This document shows, piece by piece, positions 21,711-32,539 of a stretch of 64,000 bases of DNA. Under the pieces are notes generated by a model. That model saw nothing but the letters and a program-made list of their open reading frames with translations, was not told where the DNA came from and did no database searches. Location of the stretch: the NCBI GenBank assembly GCA_047967505.1, contig CM106539.1; one strand, 5' to 3'. The stretch's first letter is position 1. Every line of letters begins with the position of its first letter. The stretch is from Dipteris shenzhenensis. Its lineage: Eukaryota; Polypodiophyta; Polypodiopsida; Gleicheniales. The position numbers were made by a program, and so were the translations under genes.

Positions 21711-21720
21711 TGTATCGTCA
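21367..21720. repeat. TATG/ATAC microsatellites with a 26-bp repeat in both orientations
   Basis: The word ggttcgcagcttccttgg with its atgtcgct start occurs reverse-complemented at 21367-21390 and directly at 21554-21579 and 21643-21668, separated by (TATG)n, (ATAC)n and (TA)n runs. The outer copies can pair around the microsatellite, as in a small foldback element. Confidence 0.8.
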
Positions 21721-21870
21721 TCAGCACAGATTTGTGAGGCCTCTATGAGTTGCGTGACTTTTTTTTGGCCTGCCAATGGGGCGGGGCTTAGTAATATTTT
21801 TTTTTGGCATGGGTTAATTGGAGGAGCGTGTGACTATTCTATTTGTATCCCTTGAAATCCTCCATCCTTT

Positions 21871-21889
21871 TCTCCCCCCCCCCCCCCCC

Positions 21890-21926
<37 letters not shown>
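21871..21926. repeat. Poly-C followed by (CT)n
   Basis: About 18 C and then about 17 CT units. Simple sequence. Confidence 0.95.
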
Positions 21927-21928
<2 letters not shown>

Positions 21929-22184
21929 TTTCAATTCGCCTCCTTTTCGCACACCATCTCGGGTAGGCCACATGAATGAAATGCATCTTGTTTTCCCTCC
22001 CACTCACACACCCACACACGCACGCTCGACCATCGATGAGGAGCACACCCACCTATGTCAATCAGCACAAGGAACATGCGCAGCCAACTCAATCCCCAAT
22101 CTGTTTTCTTTGTTTTTCCTTTAGGCAGGATCATAGTGGGATAAAACTAGGGTACCCCTTATCATCACTTCCCTTGTTCATGCT

Positions 22185-22275
22185 GCCCATTTATTCATTC
22201 ATTGATCACTCTGTATATTTCACAATCCTTGGCATCCATTCATTCATTCATTGATCACTCTCTATGCTTCACACT
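22185..22275. repeat. Short tandem duplication with (CATT)n
   Basis: The block cattcattcattgatcactc followed by a .tat..ttcacaatcc-like stretch is present twice (about 22190-22235 and 22236-22280). The rest of 22100-23740 is mixed to AT-rich DNA in which I recognise no gene. Confidence 0.7.
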
Positions 22276-22279
22276 CCCA

Positions 22280-23740
22280 TTTTCATCATGGAGCGCACAA
22301 CTACCAACTTGAAATTGAGTTTATCAAACATTTTAAAGAAAAAAAAGAAAAAGTAAAAAGTATGGACATGAGACACGACACAAGGTCCATCCTCCCTACA
22401 AATGTCAGGGGTGATGCTTTATTATTGACTTGGTGATGTCTAAAAATCATTTGTGCCTCATTGAAGTCTATAAAATATTGTGATGTGGACTACAACTATA
22501 TGAATAAAGATGTTGTCATCCTTCGATCTTGTACCCAACTTCGCTTTTTATGTCCCCTCTCATCGAGAACATGCATCAAAAAAGAGGAATGATGTAAGAA
22601 TTTAGATAAAAATTAAGCAATTTTGTACGAACAAGCAATTAAAAATATTTGTATGATAAGATATAATACAACTATTATAACCACACATAGTGTAGGCGGG
22701 GAGGCCGCGCTTCCTTCCTTAAAGAATTATAATTCAAGGAAACGGGTGGGCCCTTCCTTGGGCATCGAGATTGAGAATATCAAGAATATTAGCTTCGAGT
22801 AGCATCATGATTAAGTCTCGTGAATGGATAAGACACTAACATATTACCTAAATATCAATAGTCGTATTCGTTTTGGAAATTACAAAATCAATATCTTGCA
22901 TACACTAGTCATGTAGATCTCTTTCATGTTCTACAAACATGCAAAATACATCTAAAACAAAAGGCATATTGAAACATGTTATCCATTATTCTTGTGCTCA
23001 AGCATGGCTTCACCTATGGTGCACAAGCTTTTGAACATGCATTGTGGAAACTATGAATGCTTCCATCATTAAATTTTAAAACATAGAAAGACAACATATT
23101 CAAAAGAACATGAAGAACAATGACTCACCTAGATGCCATCTTACCGCTTGCTTGCCTTTGCCTTGCCTAAATGTGCCTCATCCTTTCTGGATCTATTAGC
23201 TCTCATTGCACATCCTAACCACCAAAATTGTCGAAACTGAAACAAATTTCGGCCAACAAAGTGAAGCTGCTGAGTTTTTGCAATCCTTCAAGCTCTTCCC
23301 AAATTACAATAATTATAGCACTTTTAAAAACAAATTAAAAAAAGCACTCCACAACAATGAATATGACGCTCCTCAATTCGTAGCACCATACTATCGTTGA
23401 CCATCTAATGTGATGCCAGCATAGACAGGCACTAACCGTGTCTTCTTGAAAGTAGTGTGAGTAGGCAAGCATGGTTCTAAGCTTAATGCTTTGGTACATC
23501 ATGGTGTGAAATATTCTTGCACTTGCCTTCAATTGATACTACGTCATTTAGAATGCTTTCTCTTTTATGAACACTTCAAAATGAAAAGCTTACTAGCTTT
23601 GATTTTTTGCAACAACAAGGCATTCGACACCAATACACATGCAAGCTAAGAACGCTCTCAAGAGAGCTAGTTCGCACTTGTGCTTTTGTCTAAGAATCAC
23701 GTTCTACTCTTGTGTTTTGATGGAGAAATAAAATCAAGAA
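22280..23740. other. Non-coding stretch, nothing recognised
   Basis: AT-rich DNA with only short frames (65 codons or fewer) and no identifiable motif. Confidence 0.5.
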
Positions 23741-23749
23741 ATGGTTGAA

Positions 23750-23895
23750 TTCCTCCCTCCTCTCTCCTCCCTCCCTCCCTCCCCCTCCCCCCTCCCTCCC
23801 TCCCTCCCCCTCCTCCCTCCCTCCTTCCCCTTCCCTCCTCCTCCTCCTCACTTCCCCCTCCCTCCTGCTCCCCTCCCCCTCCCTCCTCCTCCACC
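23750..23895. repeat. (CCT)n-rich polypyrimidine tract
   Basis: cctccctcc-type simple sequence; open frames over it are artefacts. Confidence 0.95.
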
Positions 23896-24079
23896 CAAAA
23901 GAGCCCTCCTTTTCATACAATGCATGAGCTAGTTTAGTTTGTTGAAAATGGACATCCTGGGTTGCTTGGTTATTGCAATCGATTGAACAATGCTCAAACA
24001 ATGGCTATGAAAGAAAGCGAGGTGCATAGAGGCCAAGCAGAGCAACTAGCACATTTATGAAATAGTACCATTGTTGCAA

Positions 24080-24507
24080 TGCATAACTCTATGCAGGATC
24101 TTCAAAGGTAGAACAAGGATCTTCATGATAAATCCAAAGGAGCGACATGCATTAGACTTGGAGCGACAGGAATTGCAAGAGTCATTCTGTAAGCTAGCTG
24201 AAATCAAAAAAGGCTTGGAAAGATCTATATACAGCCAAGTTCAATGGGCCATAGAGAAGGAATGAGAGAAGGTAGAAGAAGAACGAGTGCAAAAGATGAA
24301 AGAAACACCTTTAGGATTGAATAATAGGAAAAGAAGATACATAACATGGATGCATTGGCACCCATTGGTGGTGATAGAAAGAGCAGAATCCGAGCTACAA
24401 GTTTGGTAATCCAATGTTCCAATGAGATTCCACTCTTTCGTGCTACACTGTTTGTTTTAAGTTTTGCTTATGTTCTTCTTTAGGAACTTCATGGAAGATG
24501 TGATGGG
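24080..24507 (+). pseudogene. Coiled-coil-like coding relic, split by the Copia insertion
   Basis: The plus strand keeps a charged, helix-prone segment: LDLERQELQESFCKLAEIKK and IYSQVQWAIEKE, then after a stop EEERVQKMKETPLG. The Copia element at 24508 interrupts the sequence, which resumes at 28165. Family not recognised. Confidence 0.35.
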
Positions 24508-24859
24508 TGTTGAGATATCGAGCTCCACTCATGATATGCTAGGGTGACCGTTGTGCATTTATGTCACCGACTTGTTAGCTGCAAATGCGGTTGGTACACC
24601 GCCCACGAATAATAGCTGGATGACAGCTATCCTTATGTACTCTAGTTCGTGGCTCAGTTAGTATGCCACCTTAGTTAGCTGAGTTTGGTTTGAGACCCAC
24701 ATATAGGGTTCTCCTATTTCTTTGTACTAGAGTTCTTTTGGCTTTCACAACTAAGAAGAGAAAAACTATTTTCAGCCTCCACCTTTGTGTGTATTCCCCC
24801 ATTGTGTATGTGAGGAAGTCGCAAGTGAGCTTCCTTCCTTCTCTCCCACTATCTTCACA
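24508..24859 (+). repeat. 5' LTR of the Copia element
   Basis: 352 bp, TG...CA ends, followed at once by the initiator tRNA-Met primer site. A TATA-like word (acatatagggttc) lies about 150 bp before its end. Confidence 0.95.
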
Positions 24860-25402
24860 TGGTATCAGAGCCTGGTTTGTGGTAAGGAGCTCAAGAAAGC
24901 AAACCAAGTTCGCAGTGTCCTAGTAAGAGGACCAGTGTTGCTTTCCTTTTTCGAGTTTGGGAGCAAATCTCTGTAGGTAGCACAGCCGGAAGTGCAAGAG
25001 TGCACTGTCTCAGATTGAGACGCCCTTCGCGGTATGGTGAGAGGGCAGTATATGCTACGGGACAAGGCAAAGGCTTTGGTGACATTATTTTTCTAATTCG
25101 AGGCCATTTCGGGGCCCATTTTGGAGGCAGAAGTTCTTCGCAGGCACTCAGAAAAAGGCCCTATTTTTGCTGTGCGACCACAGCTCTGCAGGTCGGTGAA
25201 AAGTTACCGTAGAAATTGCATCGTATGCCTGTGCGTAGAGATATTGGGAGTTACAGAATCATCCTTGTTGCTTGTTCATGCAAAATCGTCACTAGGAAGT
25301 GATTGTGTGGTCAAATACCGCTTTCGTCAATTTTGCAGATTTGCCTGTGTGAGGCAGAAGCTGTGTTTTTTGCAGTGACAGAATTTTTTGCAGTGTTCTG
25401 TA

Positions 25403-26650
25403 ATGGCATCTGATTCTCTTTCATAGATTGTCACTGAAAAGCTTGACAAGAACAACTTCCAAGCATGGAAGTTTAGAATGACGAATTTCCTTATGGGAAA
25501 AGGCTATTGGGAGTTCATTACAGGAAATGAAGAAGAACCAGTTCTTCCTAATGTTCCCAATCAACAAGAAATGCAGGCATTTAAAGGATGGCATGAGAGA
25601 GCCAGAAAAGTTATGTATTTGCTGTCTATCAATATTTCGGATTCTATGATTGTGCATATTCAGGATGCAAGTACGCCAAAGGGGGCATGGGATACTTTGG
25701 CAAAAATGTACAGCACAAATACGCAAGCTAGGAAAATGCAGCTCAAGCAGGAGTTGCACAATGTGCAGAGAGAAAATATGAGCATCAATGACTACCACAT
25801 GAAGGTGAAGAAAATTACAGATGCACTTGCTTCCATTGGGTCGCCAGTGGAAGATGATGATTTAGTTTATCCGAAAGCTGAGAAGTGCATCTTTATTGGT
25901 TATTCTCTGCAGCAGAAAGGGTATAGATGCTATAACCCTTCTACTCGTAAGTTTACAGTGAGCAGAGATGTTTTTTATGAGATGAGCAGCTGGTATAAAC
26001 CAGTAAATGTGATGATTGATGTAGATGCACAAAATGGTAATGCTGCACAGAATTCACAGCAACAATCACAAAATATTAGTGGACTTGCAATGTCCTCTAG
26101 TAGTGGTTCACATACTTCGCCATGGACAGGTAGATTGAGATCAGGACAATCTCCTCAAAGCAATGCAGATAGTGATATGCAGGTATCACGAAAAGGAAAA
26201 GAGAAGGTAGATCAGCCCATGTTTGATGTGAATGTAGGTCACTCTTATGTGGATGGTGAATCCAGTGGCTCAGAACAGAGCATTGATGATGAGTTGGGTA
26301 TCCCTTCTATTGTTACACCTAGAGTAAGGAAGACCAGGGATGTTTTGAGAACACTTGGAAGTGAGCCTATTTTGCGCAGGTCTACCAGAGCTAGATATCC
26401 TGTGGATAGACTGAAATATGATGGATTTACAGCCATTCGCTATGCCTATATGGTCAAAGTGATACAGGAACCAGAACCCACTTCTTTTGAGCAAGCCATG
26501 GGAAAAGAAAAATGGGAGAAAGCCATGGATGAAGAAATGGATGCCTTGGAAGAAATGCTACATGGGAATTGGTGCCTTTGCCTAAAGACAAGAATGCAAT
26601 TGGTTGTAAGTGGGTTTATAAGGTCAAGCACAATGCAAATGTTTCTATGA
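25403..26650 (+). pseudogene. Gag fused in frame to the integrase tail by internal deletion
   Basis: The natural Gag start is probably ATG 25403, but TAG at 25424 stops it after seven codons. Downstream a 390-codon frame is open from 25478 to 26650. It holds the copia Gag core (KGYWEFI, AFKGWHERARKVMYLL, KGAWDTLAKMY, NDYHMKVKKITDAL). At about 25865 it jumps to PKAEKCIFIGYSLQQKGYRC and FTVSRDVFYE, which belong to the far end of the integrase region. A deletion therefore removed the rest of gag, the protease and the integrase core while keeping the frame. The frame then enters the pre-RT spacer ([25 protein letters not shown]) and is lost by a shift near 26560. Confidence 0.9.
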
Positions 26651-27827
26651 ACAGATACAAGGCAAGATTAGTTGTCAAGGGGTATGCACAGACATATGGC
26701 ATTGATTATGAAGAAACATTCAGTCCAGTTGCAAGGATGGCAACCGTAAGAGCAATCATTGCTATGGCTGCATCAAAGGGATGGTCTTTACATTAGATGG
26801 ATGTAAAGAATGCCTTCTTGCATGGTGATTTGCAAGAAGAGGTCTTTATGGAGCAGCCACCAGGTTATGTTCATGCTGTTCATCTTGAGTTTGTTTACAG
26901 GTTGAAGAAAGCCTTGTGTGGCTTGAAGCAAGCACCTAGAGCATGGTTTGACAAGATAGGATAGTATCTTGTCACTATTGGCTTTCAGATTTCCAAGGCA
27001 GATTTCTCACTTTATGTGAGAAAAACAGAGAAAGGTATTATGTTGCTTGTCATTTATGTTGATGATTTGATCATCACAGGTGATAGTGATGAAGATATCC
27101 TTCATGTGAAAATGCTATTGAAGCAGAAGTTTGAGATGAAGGATTTGGGAGAGCTGTGTTATTTCTTGGGCATTGAGGTGATTAGATCACCAAGTGGGAT
27201 ACAGCTCTTACAGAGGCAGTATGGATTGGACATGCTGTCCAAATATGGGATGACAGGCTGTAAGCCTATTTCAGCTCCTTTGGAGCAGAATGTGAAGTTG
27301 AGCACAAATGCAGGTGAGCTTCTGGAGGGCCCTACTATGTACATACGCATAGTAGGAAGTTTGATTTATATGACTATTACCACGCCAGATTTGAGCTATG
27401 CTATTGGATTGGTAAGTCAGTTTATGCAGGCTCTAAGGAAACTACATTTGGATGCGGCTAGACGCATACTCAGGTATGTGAAGTCCACATTGTAGTATGG
27501 ACTATTTTATGAGACTGGGGTTCAGATACAGTTGCATGGATACACTAATGCTGATTGGGCTGGTAGTATTTCTGATAGATGATCGACGAGTGGATATGTG
27601 TTCTCTTTTGGGAGTGCTGCAGTCACTTGGAGCAGCAAGAAGCAGCCTACAGTTGCCTTGTCGAGCATAGAGGCTGAGGACAAGGGTGCAGCAATGGCTG
27701 CATGTGAGGTAGCTTGGTGGCATAAGCTACTTTATGATATGCATCAATCTACAGATGGACCAGTTGTCATTTATTGTGACAACATGAGCAGTATACACTC
27801 GGCAAAGGGATTGAGCTCGAGGGGGAG
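26560..27827 (+). pseudogene. Copia reverse transcriptase and RNase H, with nonsense codons
   Basis: Pieces run in copia order: [32 protein letters not shown] and [12 protein letters not shown]; then [20 protein letters not shown] and [12 protein letters not shown]; then the catalytic VIYVDDLIITG (27049-27081); then RNase H with SSKKQPTVALSSIEAED and VIYCDN. In-frame stops at 26794 (TAG), 26962 (TAG), 27493 (TAG) and 27580 (TGA) sit where related proteins have Gln (CAG) or Arg (CGA), so each is a C-to-T change. A frameshift near 26560 separates it from the upstream frame. No active enzyme can be made. Confidence 0.93.
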
Positions 27828-28164
27828 TGTTGAGATATCGAGCTCCACTCGTGATATGCTAGGGTGACCGTTGTGCATTTATGTCACCGACTTGTTGCTG
27901 CAGATGGGGTTGGTACACCGCCCACGAACAGCTATCCTTATGTACTCTAGTTTGTGGCTTAGTTAGTATGCCACCTTAGTTAGCTGAGTTTGGTTTGAGA
28001 CCCACATATAGGGTTCTCCTATTTCTTTATACTAGAGTTCTTTTGGCTTTCACAACTAAGAAGAGGAAAACTGTTTTCAGCCTCCACCTTTGTGTGTATT
28101 CCCCCATTGTGTATGTGAGAAAGTCACAAGTGAGCTTCCTTCCTGCTCTCCCACTATCTTCACA
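27828..28164 (+). repeat. 3' LTR of the Copia element
   Basis: 337 bp. It lacks about 15 bp present in the 5' LTR between the words cgcccacgaa and cagctatcc. Confidence 0.95.
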
Positions 28165-28169
28165 ATGGG

Positions 28170-30260
28170 AAGAATAGATGGGAATGATATTGATTGTATG
28201 CTCAAGCCAATTTATTTAAGTCAAGCGATGTCATTAAGATACTAAGGGACCTAAGACACAAATGCCTATGAGTGCAAGTTGCTGAAGAGGTGATGAGAAC
28301 ATTGTAGATGCAAAGGAGATGCTTGCAACTTGTGATGCTACTGGTGTAAGTCGTGAAGCTTACACAACTGTTTTTAAAAATTTCAAGTCTGTTATTCTGG
28401 GAAAGTATAAGAAGACTATGGTGCCACTACCCACACCTTGGTCTGTGAGGCATGCACAGTGAGAAACAAACCAACATGTAAGAGAAATGCTTGGAGGGTA
28501 CCGTTGCGTAAGGGGCACAATGACTTGGAAGAGTCAAAAGAAATCTGGTTTGTAAACCTTTGAGATGAATGCTCTCAACAATGTCTACTTAGATGTTGAG
28601 AAACTGCAAGAAGCAATGGTCAAATTCTATGGCATGAAAGAAGATCGTAAGAGGAAATCCATTACATAATTGTACTTTACTTAGTTTCATGTTCTATATC
28701 GTGTTTATCCTAGCTATTTCTCTCTTTTGTTGTACAAAATGCAACGGCAAGCTCATATTTGTCATCAAAATCGATGAAGCTCAATTGGTGAGAGAACACA
28801 AGTTAGAGAGAGTGAGCATCTGCATTATGAATAAAGCCTTAGCCTTTGTTCAAGGGGACAAGAAATTGCGAAAGATTTCTCAGTTCAATCAAAGAAAGAT
28901 ATATAATGGCTTACAGCATTTGAAACTTTGAAAGAGTGCCATGAGACATTGAAGTGGGTTCTAGATAGAACAAGAATCCCATCAGCTACTACAAGAGGAA
29001 GGGCAAACATTGGCAGAAGATGGCCATGGGACATTTCACATTGAATGGCATCTTGCTGGTGATTTGAAAACCATCAAGTGCTTGCATGGTTGTGATATTG
29101 GGACAGATGCAATGTCCACATGCTTTATTGCATGTGTTCTCAATGTAAGCAAAAGGCTGGATTACAATGGGAGATGGCATTCTCTCTTATAGCCAAATGC
29201 AAGCTCCCAATCACAACAACAAGGATCCAAAGTGGGATCCCATCTTGCCCATTCTACTAGAGAGAGTACACATAGGGTACACATATGTACTTTACATGCA
29301 AAACTGTGCATACTTGATAAGTTGTTGTATTTGCATCTTGTTTATGCTAGGAATTCAATACCACAAGAAGTATCCATATGGTGCATTACAGAAGCTGAGA
29401 AGTTGTTGTCAACAATGGGATTCCATGGAGGACATGTCAAAACTAAGGAGGACAAGAAAATGTCCGGGGCAACACAAAATCTTCTTGGTGGAGCGAAGGC
29501 AAGGAGATTCCTGTCTAACCCCACAACTTTGACAAAGGCAAACATACATTGTCTCCAAGTACCTTGGGTTGGGAATATTGGAAAGCAATGTGTGAATGAA
29601 CGATCAATAAGGCTTCACATCCTCAAGTAGTGACTTTGAGAATTAAAGTATGGATAAAGGTATATGCATTGATAAAATTGCTTCGCCAGAGTTGATTGAT
29701 GAGATGTATTATAAAAGGTTCAGGATGGCTATGAAAGCATTTATGGAATTAATTGTGAAAGCATGGGTTAGTCACACATTACACAATACATGGTAATCTT
29801 GTCACAATCATAATATTTAGCACTTGCTTTATTAAAATTTTTTGTTGCTAAAATGATGTTCGTCATGTTTGCAACATGTTCTCTATGCACGTGGACCATG
29901 GTTTGTACAAAATTGGGGCACTTTGTCCATTTGGAATACACAAGGGATGGCGAAGTTGCACTATAGAGCCAAGGCAGCCTCCTGCAAGAACTCAATGCAT
30001 GGTGGTGGTGTTCCTCATAGTAGCAATGCATTGTATGCGATGTTTGACTAGATTTTTATGTATTTACTAGGTAGGAATTCGAAGTTTGAAAAGGCAAAGG
30101 CATCAAAACATGCAAAAGTAGTTCAAATTGTATCAAAGAATAGAAGGCATAGTTCTTGGAAAACATCCATAGGGAGTCGAGGAGTCGCACTTTGGTTGCA
30201 AGGTAGAGTTAGACAAGGGAGCAGATGGGTCCAACCAGAAACAAAAGCTATGGTGTAATT
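28170..30260 (+). pseudogene. Degenerate coding region of unknown family
   Basis: The plus strand reads as short open pieces in changing frames: FNQRKIYNGLQHLKL (to 28931); HICTLHAKLCILDKLLYLHL (about 29280); GFHGGHVKTKEDKKMSGATQ with LLGGAKARRFLSNPTTLTKA (about 29418-29560); and KHAKVVQIVSKN (about 30100). The composition and internal consistency suggest one old protein, probably from a transposon, with 24.1-24.5 kb as its 5' part. I do not recognise the family. Confidence 0.4.
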
Positions 30261-30344
30261 GTATACAACTATGAAATGAATTAAATGCATGTTTTGACCA
30301 CAATTTGTGTACTCACTATTAGAGTCCGGGGTCTGTGTGAGGTG

Positions 30345-30470
30345 TGGTGGGGGGAACCTTAGGAATGGGGTGGGGAGGTGGTGTGGGGGCTAGGGAGGTT
30401 GGGGGAGGTGCGGGCAGGGTGAGGGAGGGGGGAGAGATGAGGGGGTGGGCGAGGTGGGAGGGGGGGGTAA
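30345..30470. repeat. G-rich low-complexity tract
   Basis: ggtgggg / ggaggtg words on the plus strand, with several runs of four or more G that could form quadruplexes. Confidence 0.85.
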
Positions 30471-30589
30471 GGTGGAACCCTAAACGTAATTGAAAGGGGT
30501 GTAAAAAAGAAGATGGGCATATATAAAACGTTTTTTAAAACCCGAGTCCCCCACACCCAACGAACTTTATGGTGGTGACACATGGCATG

Positions 30590-30910
30590 AACTACCACTT
30601 CCAATGAATGTGTGGTTATTTGATAAGTGCTATGTGATATGTGCTATGTCCTAGATGCAAATTGATATGTGTTGTATATAATGTGCAATGTATTAAATCC
30701 AATGTGGAATATACCTAAAGAAGGGCACGTTCCTTGATCTTATAACTTTTGGAGAGGAAGCATGCCAACTTTCCCCCCTCATGAATGTGTTGTTGTGCAA
30801 TAATTGCAAAGTGCTATGTGCAATGTGTGCAATGTGTGCAATGTACCCAAGGAGGGGCACATTCCTTGGTTTAATAATATTTGGAGAGACAACATGTAGA
30901 CTGTTTCATA
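30590..30910. repeat. Dispersed hairpin repeat (two copies), related to 59.6-60.05 kb
   Basis: Two copies contain aagaagggcacgttccttg (about 30718) and ccaaggaggggcacattccttgg (about 30847), followed by taat.tttggagag and a gtgtg-rich tail. ccaaggaa and ttccttgg can pair as a hairpin. The same sequence recurs at 59640 and 59962. Flanking 'tgctatgtgcaatg' words also recur there. Confidence 0.75.
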
Positions 30911-31239
30911 TTATAGCTACCACCAAGATCTACTAGGCTTGTCAAACACTACTTCCATTCACACCTACATCGCCACTTTTTTCAATACAAGTTACATTTT
31001 TTTAATAACAATCATAGTTTTAAAAGAATGGCGGCCAGCACATGGCCATGTAGGGCCAACCAAACCTTAAAGAATGTGCCCCACCAAGGTGTAACTCTTA
31101 GACTACCAAGTTAGTTGGGGTTGGGGGGACTATCTGGTCAGCCAAATACTGCCTACCAAGTCATTTGGTTGAAGGGGAATTTGGCCCTATAAAATGGAGG
31201 CCTTCAAGCCTGATTTCCCATCTAATAGAGCACCACTTT

Positions 31240-31999
31240 CGGCACCAGGCTAGAGTAGCATCCTAGCAACTTTAGGCCTATGTCTAGGATTAAAGTGTAA
31301 GAAAACAATACGTCGTCTGTGCTCAACAGATAACAGGATCTCGTACGCAAGAGAGAAAACAGATAGTATGGAGAATCAAAATTTTGATTATTGTAAAACT
31401 GATACAATAGATGGTGCTACCTCCCAACCATGCGCTCCTATGAAAGGAGCTTCGATGGCATGCTGGAAATAGTAGAGGACGGAGGCTGGATGTTAAGGAA
31501 TCAGGGTTGCTGTAGCCAGTGATGAAATGGGCTTCACGGGCTTGCTCTTATATAGCCACCACAAGTAGTCGGTTAGAGCCAATTGGGTGACCGATCCAGT
31601 CCGCCCAAAATGACCGACTCGGTCCCAAAATAGGCCACCGACCACACGATAGAATCGGTGCGCAAAATAGAGCAACTAACCTACGGCCCAAAGCCATCCG
31701 AGATCATCTGGAGCTCCAAATAGGCCCCGCAACCCGAGAGTGGGCTGCCCCGAGAAATGCTCCGTCTACCCTCAGTGCGGTCAGCAGTCATGGGATGCCT
31801 TCCTACACTTGCATGTAGCCTTGTCGGTAGTGTGCCAACTCTATCCAGCCATCAGGCCACACATGGCCCCCATCTGGTGTCCAAACCAAGACCTACCAGA
31901 TAACCGAGCTATTCAAATGCCTTCTCATATGGGGGGCTTACAAGTAGAGTTCGCTGGTTCCCGCGTAGTTACACGAGAGTGGAGCATTGATATCTAACA
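31240..31999 (-). repeat. Possible LTR (solo or truncated)
   Basis: Read on the minus strand the block starts TGTTAGATATC at 31999, a common LTR start. It has a TATA-like ggctatataagag near 31550 and reaches tctagcctggtgccg near 31235, which could be an LTR/primer-site boundary. No second copy, target duplication or adjoining pol gene is visible, so this is tentative. 30910-31240 has no gene. Confidence 0.3.
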
Positions 32000-32539
32000 A
32001 AAGATGAGGGTTTGTAATAGAGGTAGAGACATATTCAAAAAAACCACCTATTGAAATAAAAAGAGTACCATTGAAAGTGCAATAAGAACTTCTAAAAATG
32101 ACATTTCAATTCCGAATTCAGAATAAGTAAAGATCATAATGAGTAATACTGGTTGATATCCATTTCATTAATGTTGTAAACTCAATACATCATATAGGAA
32201 ACATAATCAAAACTCTAAGACAAAATAGGGGTCTGTGGATAGAGAATGCTTCCTCATTCCAAACTTTTGAACTTCTAAATCAACAACATGGAACAGAGAA
32301 TGACCATCTCGTCTATATGATAATTCTAACCTACTAGCATTTACGCTTTAGAAGCGGTTGCTTATAACTACCCTACTAAGGTTTTGCATATGCTTTCTAT
32401 TACTTATAAAAATAGATATAGCCCACGAGTATCCAAGTAGTATTTGTCCACACTGGCACACCAATGGTATAATTATTTTTGTTCATAAAAAATTATTGCG
32501 ACCTAAACCCACTTAAACATTTGGTTCATCTAGTTCCAC

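Larger units (their letters stand above)
24508..28164 (+). mobile_element. Copia LTR retrotransposon, complete ends, internally deleted (3,657 bp)
   Basis: LTRs lie at 24508-24859 (352 bp) and 27828-28164 (337 bp), both starting TGTTGAGATATCG and ending TATCTTCACA. They are flanked by the 5-bp target-site duplication ATGGG (24503-24507 and 28165-28169). The primer site TGGTATCAGAGCC begins at 24860 and the polypurine tract gagggggag ends at 27827. Inside are gag, a fused scrap of the integrase end, reverse transcriptase and RNase H. The Gag C-terminus with its zinc knuckle, the protease and the integrase core are missing. The LTRs differ by a roughly 15-bp indel near the middle and several substitutions, so it is older than the other two complete elements. 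Confidence 0.96.

Noticed and set aside
21250-21855. Tyr/Ile/His-rich frames on both strands
   Set aside because: Translations of TATG/ATAC microsatellites upstream of the PPR gene.
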